From: Symsagittifera roscoffensis
Lineage: Eukaryota > Xenacoelomorpha > Acoela > Convolutidae
Reading direction: 5' to 3'
DNA length: 64,000 bases
Assembly (NCBI RefSeq): GCF_963678635.1
Contig: NC_087065.1
Location: forward strand, 11,369,579 to 11,433,578
Both the position numbers and the translations under genes were made by a program. The notes below the pieces were generated by a model, which ran no database searches, was not told the DNA's origin, and worked only from the letters and a program-made list of their open reading frames with translations. Shown here piece by piece: positions 1 to 12,300 of this stretch (positions are counted from its first letter, which is position 1; every line of letters begins with the position of its first letter).

Positions 1-745
1 CCACTTGCGATACAACTAAAACTATCGAACTGAATGAAGATAGTTCCGAAAGACACATGCCCGAAAAAGGGAATGCAAAAACAGCATGGGAACAAAACTT
101 AACAAGCGTTGACAAAACCTAAATCATCAAAGCAGAAACTCTTCAAATGGGCTTTTTTTTTTACAAAACTCAAAACTAGTTTAAAGCTTTCATGAACCCT
201 TTTTTTCTTCATAAGACACGCAGGCACACAATTTTTTGCGGATCAAATGATGCAAAAAAAGGCTACTAAGCAGATATAAAACAATCCGAAACATATAAGT
301 TCGAAAAAATGAAGTTTTAACAAACCGAGTGGTCAACCAACGTAGGAGGTGCAGGGAAAAATGTTTCCCTTGAACTGACCCAAAATTAGCTCACTAAGTC
401 GTTAAAATATAGGCCGAAGTAATTTGGGCTGAATAACGTTTTTTAATGAAAAAAAAAAAAATTAAAAAAAAGTGTGATAACGTCAAGGTAAGTTGAACTA
501 CAAGTAAATGAAACACTAGAAACGCCATTAAAAATACGCGCAGCAAAAGGAAACCATTCCAAGATGTCGCAACAAAGACGACAAAAGATAAGCAGACAAA
601 TTTTTGGCCGAAAATTTTATTTGAAACAGAATATTTCCCGTTTGAAAAAAAAAACAAGATCTTGATCAAATTCGTACCAAGGACCTTTTCGTCCCAGGCG
701 TATTCGTTACCTCCAGGCTAAAAAAGCCGAGAACGCTAAGACATT
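1..745 (-). repeat. SINE-like repeat with tRNA-like head, cut by window edge
   Basis: On the minus strand the segment at about 740-650 has a tRNA-like A-box region (TAGCCTGGAGGTAACG) and a weak B-box (GGTACGAATTTG). The body runs to the left edge and ends with the CACTTGCGATACAA motif seen at the ends of other copies. It is clearly related to the copy at 26713-27380, which shares the CAAAATTAG...ATATA...GAAAA body. Confidence 0.5.
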
Positions 746-1674
746 TGAAATAAATATAAAACAAGTACCAATAGCGATGAGTCCAGATGAGATGCCTCCA
801 GTGAATAAAGATGTTTACGGGGAAAAAAGGGAAGCACGCGATTCCAAAACCCTTGCTTATCGCAAGGGTAAAAAATACCCGGTTGTCTTTTAAGTAGACT
901 AAAAGTTTTAGCGTTTTTCTCTACCCTCAAAATAGCAAAACTTCTGTTTTCACTGCTTGTTGACAAGCTCTTATTGTAACAAGCTACTAAATATCCATAA
1001 GCAAACAAAATCTGCTTGTAACTGGGCAATTAACTTACACGCCACATTTCTTAGCGGACAAACATTTTGAACAAAAGTTAAGATTTTAAAAGTTGGCAAC
1101 TTACAGAGGGAAACGATAAAAAAAGTCAAGCCTGTTTTTTTTCGAATCCCGGCGCTGCATAGTTGGTTTTCAATATCTTGAAAAAGTTTGAAGTTTTCGA
1201 AAAGTAACAAAACTATCTGTATCATATATGATAGCATAGTGATATTTTTTGTTTCTTTTGAGTTCAAGTTCCCCGCAGGGTTGATTTCCTGAAGGGAGGT
1301 GGTAGGGGGGCGAGGAGTTCCGTTCACTAGTCTAGTAATTCATTTTGCCTAAAGCTGGAGACAAAAATTTTCAAGAAATTGAAATACGTGGGCAAACAAC
1401 AAGAAAAGTTTTTTTAGTGTAAGAAGGCTAGCATCTACATAATATAAAAAGTTTGCAAAGTGAAACTTGAATTGATTTATAATAACTGAAAACATAGGCA
1501 AAAAATTCAAAAGCGTCAAATTTTGAGATCTTTTAAACTAAAATTTTTTTTTTTTTTCAAATCTGGCCTACATTTTTTTTCTTCATTATTTGATAAACGG
1601 TCGGTGATCGCAAGTGTAACAACGCAGAAAGATTTTCACATCGCATTTTTGCCTATCGCTCTATGAACTGTGAT

Positions 1675-1739
1675 CAATTTGTGCGGGTATTATAAATTAG
1701 CTGCTGTTTTGTTATGACACCAAAAACCCGCACAAATTG
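1675..1739. repeat. perfect 14-bp inverted repeat (hairpin)
   Basis: Two perfect complementary arms (CAATTTGTGCGGGT at 1675-1688 and its reverse complement at 1726-1739) enclose a 37-nt loop. The flanks pair partly. It could be a small palindromic transposon remnant or a hairpin RNA; the sequence alone does not decide. The surrounding 746-1674 and 1740-2555 hold no gene that I can see. Confidence 0.5.
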
Positions 1740-2555
1740 ACAAAGCTCTAGAAAGTACTCAACTCTTTTTGACAACAAAAAATTTAACCCACTTTTGAAA
1801 CAGAAAATTAATTGAAATTTCAATGCACGAGTGCGCTTTTATTTTAGTGCAAACCTTTCTTTCAAAATTGAAAAAAAACTTGAAACAACTTTGAAAAAAT
1901 TCAAAATCAAACAGGAAAGAAATGTTGTGTTAAAACTTTTAAGACTACAAACCCACACAATCTGCAAAAGTTTAAGTTCAAGCATTGCCTTTTTTTAAGC
2001 ACCATTTTTATATTTGACTCTTTCAATTTAAGTCTTTTGACATTTGGCTTCAAGATTTAAAAGAGCGTAGTTAACTTTAAGTAACATTTAATTCGGATCT
2101 AAGAACTTTTTCCAACTTTTAAAAATCCAATATCGATAAAATCTAGTCAACAGACGATGAGAAATAAACAAAAGGAAAACAAAGATTTTTGAGCTTTCGA
2201 ACTTCGGAAAAAAGATTATATCGCATTAAACCTTGAAGATCAAAAGTTATAGATTGGCTTTTAAAAAAAATAGACGCAAAGGAGAAAATTGGATCAAAGA
2301 ATATCTTGGAAACGTCCGGAAAACTTTACTTTAAAATGCCCACCAGATAGTTAGAAAAAAATTTAATGAACAATGAATTCGAAAACAAATAAATTACCAA
2401 TTTTTCAATTTTTGAAGAACAAAACACCATTTAACAATTATGTGATTTAAAACAATATTAGAGAAAAAACGGTTGGGTCGGCACCTTTAACAATTGGAGG
2501 TGTCCCATTATTGTCCTCATCCTCAAAATAGTTCCAGCTACAGCGAATTGGATGC

Positions 2556-2962
2556 AAACTAAAATCCACTAAGGAAACTAGAAGCCGTTCACACTTTTCG
2601 CGCCATTTCCGTTTCGTAATTAGAGAGCGCAATTTACCAAACTTTGAGATGAATTTGAATTGAATTTCAAAAAGTACATATATGCAGTCATAAATTAATT
2701 ATTATGTATCGAAACACTTCTGTAGTTATTAGAGCATTTTAAGATTTACCTAAAACAAACGAACTAACAAAACCATAAAAACCGATTAAGTAAAAAGCAA
2801 TTCGTTCTTCTACAGTTAAAACGGCGTTTATGGATAATTTTTAGTTCAGTGGTGTTGCGTCAGAAGTATGCTGTTTTCCTTTTTCCTATCTAGCGAAAAA
2901 AAGTTGATTTGAAACAAAGTATTATTTCATTCGGACAGTAGTCAAATATCCCAAATTCTATC
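2556..2962. repeat. duplicated segment, copy 1
   Basis: About 400 bp here are almost identical to 3380-3795. Both begin ACTAAAATCCACT and run through a TCCGTTTCGTAATTAGAGAG block to CAAATATCCCAAATT. Diverged relatives of the central block occur at 10150-10390, 11540-11760, 13950-14170, 15340-15560 and 23060-23330. Confidence 0.7.
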
Positions 2963-3379
2963 TAACCCAGGGTTGGTGCTGTTTTGAGTAGAACCAAGGG
3001 GTTAAAAAGCAAAGCCAACAGATGCTCGGAAAAAATTTAAAGAAAAACACCGAAAAAATAGAAAATTCTTCTTTTGAAGAGAGCATTGCCAAGTGACAGT
3101 TGGAAAAAAGAAAAGAACGCAAGGGTCCAAAAAGCTGACGTGTTTCTTGAAACTTCAACTTTCGAACTTACGAGAAAAAATTTTACAGAGTTTTTGCTGA
3201 AAAACAAAACCACCAAGACTTATATAAGAGTACTCACTACGTTCATTACTCTTAAAAATATATCAAACTCTTGTTAAAACTTTCAATTTCCAGAACAATT
3301 TATGATTGAAGCTTTTATGAAATAAGGGCCAATCAACTGGATTGATGTTAAATTTTTTGTTCCGCTGAGAAATCTTCAA

Positions 3380-3795
3380 ACTAAAATCCACTTAGGAAAC
3401 TAGAAGTCGTTCACATTTTGCGCGCCATTTCCGTTTCGTAATTAGAGAGCGCAATTTACCAAACTTTGAGATGAATTTGAATTGAATTTCAAAAAGTACA
3501 TATATGCAGTCATAAATTAATTATTATGTATCGAAACACTTCTGTAGTTATTAGAGCATTTTAAGATTTACCTAAAACAAACGAACTAACAAAACCATAA
3601 AAACCGATTAAGTAAAAAGCAATTCGTTCTTCTACAGTTAAAAATGGCGTTTTATGGATAATTTTTAGTTCAGTGGTGTTGCATCAGAAGCATGCTCTAT
3701 TTTCCTTTTTCCTATCTAGCGAAAAAAAACAGTTGATTTGAAACAAAGTATTATTTCATTCGGCCAGTAGTCAAATATCCCAAATTATCTCAGAT
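3380..3795. repeat. duplicated segment, copy 2
   Basis: This is the second near-identical copy of the segment at 2556-2962, in direct orientation about 0.82 kb away. A few substitutions and small indels separate the copies. A short copy of the TATATAAG-ended repeat (about 3080-3255) lies between them. Confidence 0.7.
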
Positions 3796-3829
3796 TAAAA
3801 TATCAAAAATAATTATAAGATCAAAATGT

Positions 3830-5085
3830 AGGTGGATGAGTACAGTGCCGCTACCCACTGCAACTGACAATCAATTTCCATTAATGTCTCCCAGCGGCAC
3901 AATACAGATACAAACACAATGAAATGAATTCAAACGTTTGTTCACCAGTATAACACGATAAAAGTCATTTCAAGGTCAAGCGAGGAGCCAGCAAGAACAT
4001 AACAAAGCGTTCACACGAAAGACATCAAATCTATTCGAAACTCACTTCACTTTTAAACTTTGAAGTCAAATTCTGCTGGTATGTATGTACAACTTTCAAG
4101 GTCAACTCCATTATCAAGAGTTAGGGGCAGTTGAGGTCAAATCTAAAAACAGTGACCTGACCGACCAGCCCTTTCCTAAAAGGAGAGATTGTGAATTAGA
4201 AGGGAAGGTTGTCTGTAGGGCGAGGACGAGACATTTAACAGGAATTTATGCGGAGGATTAGTGGGCGACAATTATTTGCGGGATAATCGGCAAGGCACGG
4301 TAGCTCCTACACAGCAAGTACGGGACAGAACTATATAATGAAACTAGATGAGAAATTGGCTCTAGATGTAAACAAACAACAAAATGAAGCATTAATAGGA
4401 AACTATTCGGTAGAAATCCAAATCAACATCCAAAAATAAATTGAACAGAATTCGCAAACTTGAACTGAAATTTTCATGGCATATTGAGTGTTCATTATTG
4501 GCCTTACAATTTCTATTTTATGATTATTATTATACACTAAAGCGACAGAACTAAGATTATAATAAGGATGTAATTAAGGTACAACACTAGACTAGTTTAA
4601 TCAATGGCAATCTTAAACTAAACAATGAAAAAAAAAACACACAGAAAATACATGGTCATGTTTATATAAATCGGGTCCTAATTGATCAGCTCCTCTCATC
4701 AAAGTGTGAAAGGAAAATGTTTTCAATTGCAAAAGAGAATACAATAAACTTCAGGCTGGTATATCAGTTACAGATTACTGCATTAGCCGCTCCCTTTTTT
4801 GGATGCAGCTTAAATGGTAGTCGGTGTGTGAAATTGTTAGGAGAGCGCGCGTGACAAATTAGCATACTAATTAACTAAGTTAGTAATTCAAAAAAGCATC
4901 CAGAATTCATACACGCGGGCAAAAAAATATGATAATTGTGTTTCATTCAATCAGTTTGATGTTTTATGTTATTTCCTCAGTTAACCAGCACAAAATTGAT
5001 TTGGTAAACACTTCCGAGCGGTCTTTTTTCTCTGGTGTAGGTAACAACCTTCATCTCCTTTAACTTCTGGTTATGATATACTTCA
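3830..5085 (-). other. probable 3' untranslated region of the UBAP2/lingerer-like gene
   Basis: This stretch of about 1.25 kb directly follows the stop codon on the minus strand. It differs from its surroundings in having none of the interspersed repeats that fill the introns and the 0-3.8 kb region. On the minus strand an ATTAAA-type signal occurs near 4595, and other weaker ones exist. I cannot place the cleavage site. No other gene is visible here. Confidence 0.45.
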
Positions 5086-5517
5086 TCATTGCCAATGGTT
5101 GCGATATGCGGTTCCAGCTGCCCCGCCCGAAGCCGTCGCGTATCCTCCCGCTGAAGCATGCTGGCTGTTCGCACCTCCTGGGTGCTTCTGTGGCATACCC
5201 ATGGCACCCAGATTAACCTGCCCTCCCATTTTGAAAGCGGCAGCTCCGGATGCTCTTGGATCCCCGCTCTGGTGGTGTTGCATCATATGACTCTGAGCAG
5301 CTGCTGCGTTGAAATACTGTTGACTGTACAACTGCTGTTGAGTTGCGGCGGCGTTCGCAGCCTGTCCATAGTTCGTGGCCGCCAAGTGAAAAGCACTATA
5401 GGCCGCCGCCGGAGGGTTTCCAGTGTTGGCTGGACCTTGCGGGGGTGAGTTTGAGGCCAGACCAGCTGGCCCTATCCCCATCCCTGCTGCAGCCCCCGAA
5501 TTTTTCTCTACCTGCCC
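5086..5517 (-). CDS. UBAP2/lingerer-like gene, terminal coding exon
   Basis: The exon encodes QVEKNSGAAAGMGIGPAG, NAAATQQQLYSQQYFNAAAA and a C-terminus ending AYRNHWQ before a TGA at 5086-5088. The clear acceptor TTTCAG ends at 5518, but starting there puts the exon in phase 0 while the preceding exon leaves one base. A weaker AG at 5509-5508 would restore the frame; otherwise a small exon is missing between 5518 and 7404. The reading frame itself is not in doubt because of the long Ala/Gln/Gly-rich open stretch. The following 3' region is repeat-free to about 3.83 kb. Confidence 0.7.
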   Translation of the reverse strand, partial: GQVEKNSGAAAGMGIGPAGLASNSPPQGPANTGNPPAAAYSAFHLAATNYGQAANAAATQQQLYSQQYFNAAAAQSHMMQHHQSGDPRASGAAAFKMGGQVNLGAMGMPQKHPGGANSQHASAGGYATASGGAAGTAYRNHWQ

Positions 5518-6013
5518 CTGAAATTCAAGCGGTTTTGACACTTTTCCTTTCCTTTTGGCTCAATTTTATAGAACTAAGGGCTTCACAAAGTTAACTATAC
5601 AGACCAAATATGTGTGTCATGGCCTAATAAGTCCGCATTCCAATTTTTGTAAAACCGGTAATGTTAACAAAAAAAAATCGGAGGTTTGGGGGGCACCGCT
5701 TTTACTATTTATCCAAATAAGTTAAAACCGAGAGAATTAGCTGATAAGTCTTTGAATATGGTCATTTCCTCGCATCAAAAAAGTTAGCTTTCTAAATATG
5801 AATTTAAAATATTCCATAGTCCTGGTTGATACAGTATTCTGCAATTCAATACGCACCTTAGTGTGATACATGCTCGAGTAATCTGAGCTCGTGTTGGCTG
5901 AAACAGAAACCAATTTTTAGTTTTTTTACAAAAAAAATAAACTGACAGCTATTAGAAAGCGCCAACTTATGTTTCCTAAACCGCGCCAAAGAATTTATCG
6001 GTATTGAGAAAAC

Positions 6014-6470
6014 ATAGCCAACTAACAGCTGGAATGAACGCAAGGAAACAGAAAAAAAACTTGAAAAAAAACAACTTTCGAACTTTAAAGGAAAAATATA
6101 CCTTTATAGCTCTTTAAATTTCAGAAACAAATTTTGATTGGTGCGTTTTTGATAAGATTAGCACAATTTGAGAAAACTGGATCAATAGATGATAAAAATT
6201 TTCGCTGGCAAATCTGATAATAAATTTCCATTTTCGAAATTAGACGTCGATCACGTTTTTTCGTGACCTTAACATTTTTCTGCTCTATAGTGGAGTTTGC
6301 CTTCCTTTTAACAATGACTATACACTGAACTAAAAAAAAATTACCAGTCAAACCGCGAAAAATCAAAATTGAGCGTAAACAAAATGTAAGACTTTTTCTT
6401 GAAAAAAAAAAAACAAAAAAATCACCAAGACCTATACAAGAGTACTCACTACGTTCATTACTCTTAAACA
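6014..6470. repeat. interspersed repeat of about 450 bp (representative copy)
   Basis: The unit begins with an ACATAGCCAACTRACAG motif followed by TTGGAA, carries a TTCGTGACCTTWACATTT core and ends ACCTATATAAGAGTACTCAC followed by TACGTTCATTACTCTT. Other full or partial copies lie near 3080-3255, 19560-19830, 20868-21305, 22843-23340, 24960-25070, 25313-25640, 26093-26480, 28910-29220, 32257-32330 and 32705-32900. It has no coding capacity. I see no clear terminal inverted repeat or tRNA head, so its class is unknown. Confidence 0.55.
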
Positions 6471-7404
6471 TAACAATCAGACAACAAACAACGAATGACA
6501 GACTTTTCAAATTTGTCAATTTCCATATCTCAAAAAATGCATTATCTTTAACCTATTGAATTTCGAGAATCTTTCAAGACTGGTGTTTTTTGATAGAACT
6601 AGTCCAATCTGAGAAAACTGAATCAAGAGGTAAAAATTGATCTTAGCCTTAAATCTAAACACAGCCTACAAAAAGTTAGAAAAATGTCATTGAAACCAAG
6701 GAAACCGAAAAACATGATGGACTTCTTCGGGATTCGAAGAAAAAGATACAGCACGTTTAAGCTCTTCGAATTTCAAGAATCTTTTATGATAGTGCCTTTT
6801 TTCATGTAACTAGCAATTTCATTTTGCTGGGAAACCTAAAAATAGGAAAAACCTGGATCAATAGGCCAATTTTTTAAATCCGTTAGAAAATCTCCAGACC
6901 TTACCCAATTTCAGCACTAGTTTATTCACGCTGTACGTTATTTTTACCTTTTACTAATTGGAGAGCGTAATTTCCCTTCCTTTAAGCAAATGAATGTAAA
7001 TCGATTTTAAAAAGACGAAGCACAAAAAAAATCAAAATTGAGTGTCATCAAAATCACACGCCCTAAATAAGTGTCCTCACTTCGTTCAAATTAAATTTTA
7101 ACTTTGTCAACCCACTAAACCACTGAGATTCAATCATGCTTCTTCGCACCATTTGAACATCTGTTATTGGAAACAGTAAATTGTCCTCAATTTATCCATT
7201 AAAAATGAATTTGAAATGTACTCAAAAGGAAATCAAAAGTTAAACAGCCAAAGCATAAACTTGAGCGACACAAAATTTTGAACACTTTTTTTCTCACAAA
7301 AAATACACAGCCTTAATAAGTGGGAATTAAGTACGCTCAATAAAACTAAACAAAGCCCTGTGCCTGGAACGTTTGGTATAACTAGGTGAGGTTGGCTCTC
7401 TTAC

Positions 7405-7599
7405 CATACATTGCCGACTTGCCCATGCCCCCCTGGGAAGCTGCTGCTCCTCCACCTGCTGCCCTGGATGCTGCGTAGTTCTGCTGATGCTGCTGCTGAC
7501 CCCCCATATTCTGCTGCTGTTGATGTGCATACTTCGTGTAATCCCCTGCCGCCGCCGCAGCTGAGTTCATGTAGTCTGACGACGTCTGCTGCTGTTGGG
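7405..7599 (-). CDS. UBAP2/lingerer-like gene, Q/A/G-rich penultimate exon
   Basis: The acceptor is TTTATTTTAG and the donor is GTAAGA. It encodes QQQQTSSDYMNSAAAAAG, then YTKYAHQQQQNMGGQQQHQQ and GGMGKSAMY. The exon leaves one base (a G), so the next exon should contribute two bases to the shared codon. The only strong acceptor of the final exon does not do this (see that entry). Confidence 0.7.
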
Positions 7600-7782
7600 C
7601 TAAAATAAAGTAACCGACTAATCAAAAAGTAATTCTTCTTCAAATTTTGCTTCCTCTTCATGGACGATCATTATGATTAATCATAAGACACTCGCAACAT
7701 CTACTGAATGTTTGGGATCCCAGACTTGATGTAAAAATTAACGGACACTGGCAACGAAAATAAAAAACAATTGATTTCTCAC

Positions 7783-8343
7783 TCTGGAAGTATGAGCTGC
7801 CTTGGTATGGTGTCGGTCCATTTGAGTATGTCTGTTGCGGCTGCGAATTATTCGACGAAGAATTCAAATTTCCACCCGCGTTTCCCGACTGCTGTTGGGT
7901 CTTCCCTTGTGTCGAGGCTTGCTGTCCAGGCGCACTACCGGCTGCTGCTACGTTGCTTCCCGTCATTGAAGATACCGTCTGACCCGCTTGCTGATTCTGT
8001 TGCTGCTGCTGCAACGCCTGGAACTGTGCAATTCCAAACGGAGCTGGCATGAAACCTGGCGCGTTGAAAACAGCTGCCGCCGTAGGGCTGTAGTAGGGTG
8101 CTCCTTGTCCACCTCCCGCAAATTGGGCGTGGTAGAAGTATTGAGACATGGCTGGATTAGCACTAGCAACTTGTGCAGCTAAGTTCTGGGATCCTACGTT
8201 CATGCTTGGTGAGTTGTTAGCCTGTCCAGAAGTGTCATCCATTCTTCTCGACGCTGTCGTACCCGAACTCAATTTGGCGGCAGCATTACTTGACATTCCC
8301 AGTGAATATGCTTCTTGTCCGGAATGATTGCTAGCACCGTGGT
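7783..8343 (-). CDS. UBAP2/lingerer-like gene, Q/A-rich exon
   Basis: The acceptor is GGTTTTTAG and the donor is GTGAGA. It encodes ASNHSGQEAYSLGMSSN, then MSQYFYHAQFAGGGQGAP and GFMPAPFGIAQFQALQQQQQ. Aromatic residues spaced in Gly/Ala/Gln-rich sequence are typical of the prion-like C-terminal region of the family. The exon is 561 nt and its phases agree with both neighbours. Confidence 0.75.
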
Positions 8344-8518
8344 CTAAAAACCATCAGAAATCGACCATCAAAAACTAATTTATTTCGCAGATGTTGAAAT
8401 AGCAACATCTTTTCGATAAAACGGTACTCCCATTAAATTGAATATTCAAATGAAACATCTCTCAAGAATTATCAACTGATTCGATTCGCTCAAAAAGGGC
8501 AAATAAAAAGCAACTCAC

Positions 8519-9055
8519 CCATTGAGTTGGGTCGCATGGCTGTGTTGCCAGAGTTCAAGAACTGGTTGTAGTTTGGGGGATGCACGGAAACGTTGTTGGA
8601 GATGACTTGGTAAGGATGCGACGCCGAACTGTTCGCCCCTAGTCCTGAGTACCTCACTTGCTGCGCACTAGACACATGCTGGTGAAGCAATCCAGCCGTC
8701 GCTGCGTTTTGACCTGCAGCGTCCAAAGTAGTTCCTGGAACGTATCCAATTTGGAAACCAGTCGGGGACGTTATTCCTCCTAAAGGAGACGCCGCCATTT
8801 GTTGCAGCTGGTGTTGCTGTTGTAAATGCTGGAGAACATCTCGACTTGACATAGAAGATCCCGATGCAGATACTGTGGATGCCGGAGCTCCGGAGGAACT
8901 GCCAGACATCTGAGACTGTGAGTTATTAGAGGACATTGCGGCCGCAGCTGACATGAAACTAGCCACTTGGCTGTTGATCGATGCGTGGATCTGACTAGAG
9001 GAGTTCAACTTCGTAGCAGAAGTAGAATCATCTGTATGTTGACCACTTTTGCCAT
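8519..9055 (-). CDS. UBAP2/lingerer-like gene, S/Q/A-rich exon
   Basis: A 537-nt exon with acceptor TTGTTTAG and donor GTGAGT. It encodes INSQVASFMSAAAAMSSNN, a Gln/Leu/His stretch (HLQQQHQLQQ), then TGFQIGYVPGTTLDAAGQN and HPPNYNQFLNSGN. These prion-like, aromatic-spaced low-complexity segments fit the C-terminal half of UBAP2L/lingerer proteins. The frame is consistent at both ends (2 in, 1 out). Confidence 0.75.
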
Positions 9056-9365
9056 CTAAACAACAACTTAAGATTACAACTAAGTGTGTGTGTCAAACAT
9101 GTTCAAAATCATCATACTTTTGGCATCGTAGAAATTGTAAGAACAATAAGTATTCACACAGAGGCTAAGCAGAGCTTCGAATTAGTTGTGATGCAAAAAC
9201 TATTGAAAATCTTCCTTTCAAAATCCAAAAAATTACACTTTGGAAGACACTACATATTTCACAACTCAAATCGAAATAAAACTTGAAAAATTCTTTGTCT
9301 GAAGAATTGGATAGGCAAAATCATTTTGGAAAAAATTAAATATATTGTCCTAAATTACCACAGAA

Positions 9366-12300
9366 TTTGAGGATCTCCACAATTTTTTGTCTAAGAGTAG
9401 GAAGAACAGAGCATCCTTGCCTAAATTTATGTTGGTAATTTTTATCTTAGACAGATTTACGACTTTCTCGAGGGGGGGAGGGGGAGGATTTTCAGCTTTT
9501 ATCGAACTTTTTTGTTAGTTAGGTCGACCAAATTAATTTTTCGAGCTCTCCTGAAGCACTGAAAAATCCCTGTTTGCCAAATTTTTTGCGCCACAGGCAA
9601 AATTTTAAAGAAGGCCAAATATGCCTTTTTAGGCAATTTTTGGAAAATGTTGACAAAAATTTGCATTTTTTCGGCGCGCGCTCCCCCCTCAAAATTAGTA
9701 TATTTTGGCGCCAAAGGCGCCTTTAAAAAATTATTAGGGTCTGTCACCAAAAATGGATATTTCACTATGGTACAAAGCCAGCCCCCCCCCCCCCCCCATC
9801 TCCCCAAATCCGACCCTGTTCCTTTTATTAAATTTTTTTACGGAAAAGAAAAAGCATAAAAACAATTATTTCTGAAATTCCGTACTTTGTTATAGAGAAA
9901 TTACTAGTAAACAAGGATATTTGGAAATCTTTCCAAAATGTAACCCTTAACTCCCAAAACTTGCGATACAATGAATACAGTAAGCACAACTTTGGATTTT
10001 CAAAAAAAAAACACAGATTAGAATATTTTGAATTTCAAGTTCAGTCTATGATTGACGAAATTATGATAAATTGGAACCAACTCGAAAAAACTGGATTAAT
10101 GACCGAACTTTTTATTTCGTTGTGAAAACAAAAACAAAAACCACATTTGGAACCGGGAGTCGTTCACGTTTTTTTTCGCGCCGTTTCTATTTTCGTAATT
10201 AGAGAGCGCAATTTACCTTAATTTAAGCAGTTGAACGTAAATGGAGCTCGAAATATATATCTAAGTGCAATCATAAAAAATTAATGCATGAAATCAATTC
10301 GATAGTTGTTTAAGCAGTTTGACTTTTTCAGGAAAAAATCATAAGACCTATATAAGTAAAATCACTGTTTATTAACGAGAAAGAGAGCAGGCGAAAAAAC
10401 GAAAACCAAAAATTAAGCAAGGATATTTAGTTTTTGTGACAAACTGAACAAATATTGAAAACTTAGTTGATCGAAAATTGGTCGATCAAGGAAATCACAA
10501 AAATGTATATTTCACTGTAGTAGCATATGTTGAGAAAAACATCCTTTGGAAACTCTTTCAATTTCAAGAAGCCTAAATTTCAGTTGGTAATATTATTCTT
10601 ATGCATAAGATTCCTTTTATTAGCTTTCGTACGAAGAAAAAACACAATAACCTTTATTACTAAAATCCTGTACTTTGCGATAAAAGAGCTTAATAACAAG
10701 GAAAGCCGGTTACTGCTCAAGTAGCACAGATTCCGACCAGGACAAAAAAGAAAAAAGTTTTTTCAAATTTGTGTCGTTTTTTTCTGCGTAGTGGGACAAA
10801 AAAAAAGTGAACGAAAAAAAGCACCTGGGCATTTAAGACATTCATAGTAAAATCAGCCATTTGAAAAACCCAATTAGAAAATACTAGAAAAACAAAAAGA
10901 AAATTGCTAAAAAATCAAAATATTTCAAAAAATCTTTCGCAGAAAGTTTTCGAATTTTGAAAACTTTGATTCCCAGATTGGCGCCAAAAACTTACTTAAC
11001 CCGAGTAAAACTGAGTTTTAAGGGATCAAAATTAAGCATCAATAAGCTCATGTAAGCCTGCCTAGCCTCACCTTATAAGCTTGCACTTAGATCGAAAATT
11101 TCAAACTGGTTTTCAAATTTTTTTATGTCATTCGAATCACTGCTGAAAGAGCTTTAATATGATATATCACTCGACTCATTCCGATGATTACTTGTGGTAT
11201 CTGATTTTGCGTGGAAAACTGAAAAAAAAAAGAAAAAAAAACTAACACACCCTAACAATGTTCAGAACAAAAACAATGATCTTTTAGAAATCTTTCCATG
11301 AAACCTCCAACAAACCCCAACCAAACTGACAAGATTCATAGAGAAACGATGCAGAAACTCGCAAAACTAGCAATACAAAAACATAGCAAACGCAATTTTG
11401 GAATTTCAAAAAACAGCAGGTTAGAGCTTTTCGAAATTCAAGAAAAATGTTTGTAAAATTTGAACCAACATCAGAAAACTTGATTAATCACCGACTTTTT
11501 TATGCTGGGAAATCTTGAAACCGAAAACCACAATCGGACCCGAGAGTCTTTCACATTTTTTGCACCATTTTTACTTTGGTAATAAGAGCGCAATTTACCT
11601 AACTTTTACACAGATGAATTGGAATGGAGCTCGAAAAGATATATACCTAAGCGCATTCATAAAAGAATGAATATATATGAAATCACTTGTATAGTTATTT
11701 GAGCAGTAAACAAGAAAACTCATCACGATCAATATAACTGAAAAGGACATCGTTCTTCTAACTTTAATAAGAACTAATGAAAAAAATGAAAACCAAAAAA
11801 AATTATCAAGGATATTTGGTTATAATGATAAATTGAACAAATATTTTCTTATGCTTTTCTTTTGGTAACGGGCGGCTGAACAGGTAAAATCTAAAATAAT
11901 AAATGTAAGCACAGCTTATAAACCAAAAATAGAATAAAAAAGGATAGCCGGTCGGTTACTGATCAAGCAGCACAGGAGGTTGCGACCATAGTCTATATTA
12001 CAACGCAATCATGAAAAAAAAATGAAAAAGGTTGAAAACCAGGAGAACTTAAAATTTCGTATGTCTCGATGAAGGACACAAAAGGCTTGACTAAAGCTGA
12101 AAGTATGCATCTGGTATTTTTTTGAATTTGTTAGACTGATGTGGACGAAATGCGTAATTTCAAAAATTGTGCTTAGCCCAAAACCTTAGTTGTTTCTCTA
12201 CTAAAATAAGTTTCCAAAAACATAAGTTCTTTTACAAAACATAAGGAGTAGCCGCTTTTACAGGGAAAAAAATTGCGCAAACGCTTCCTTCGATAGAACT

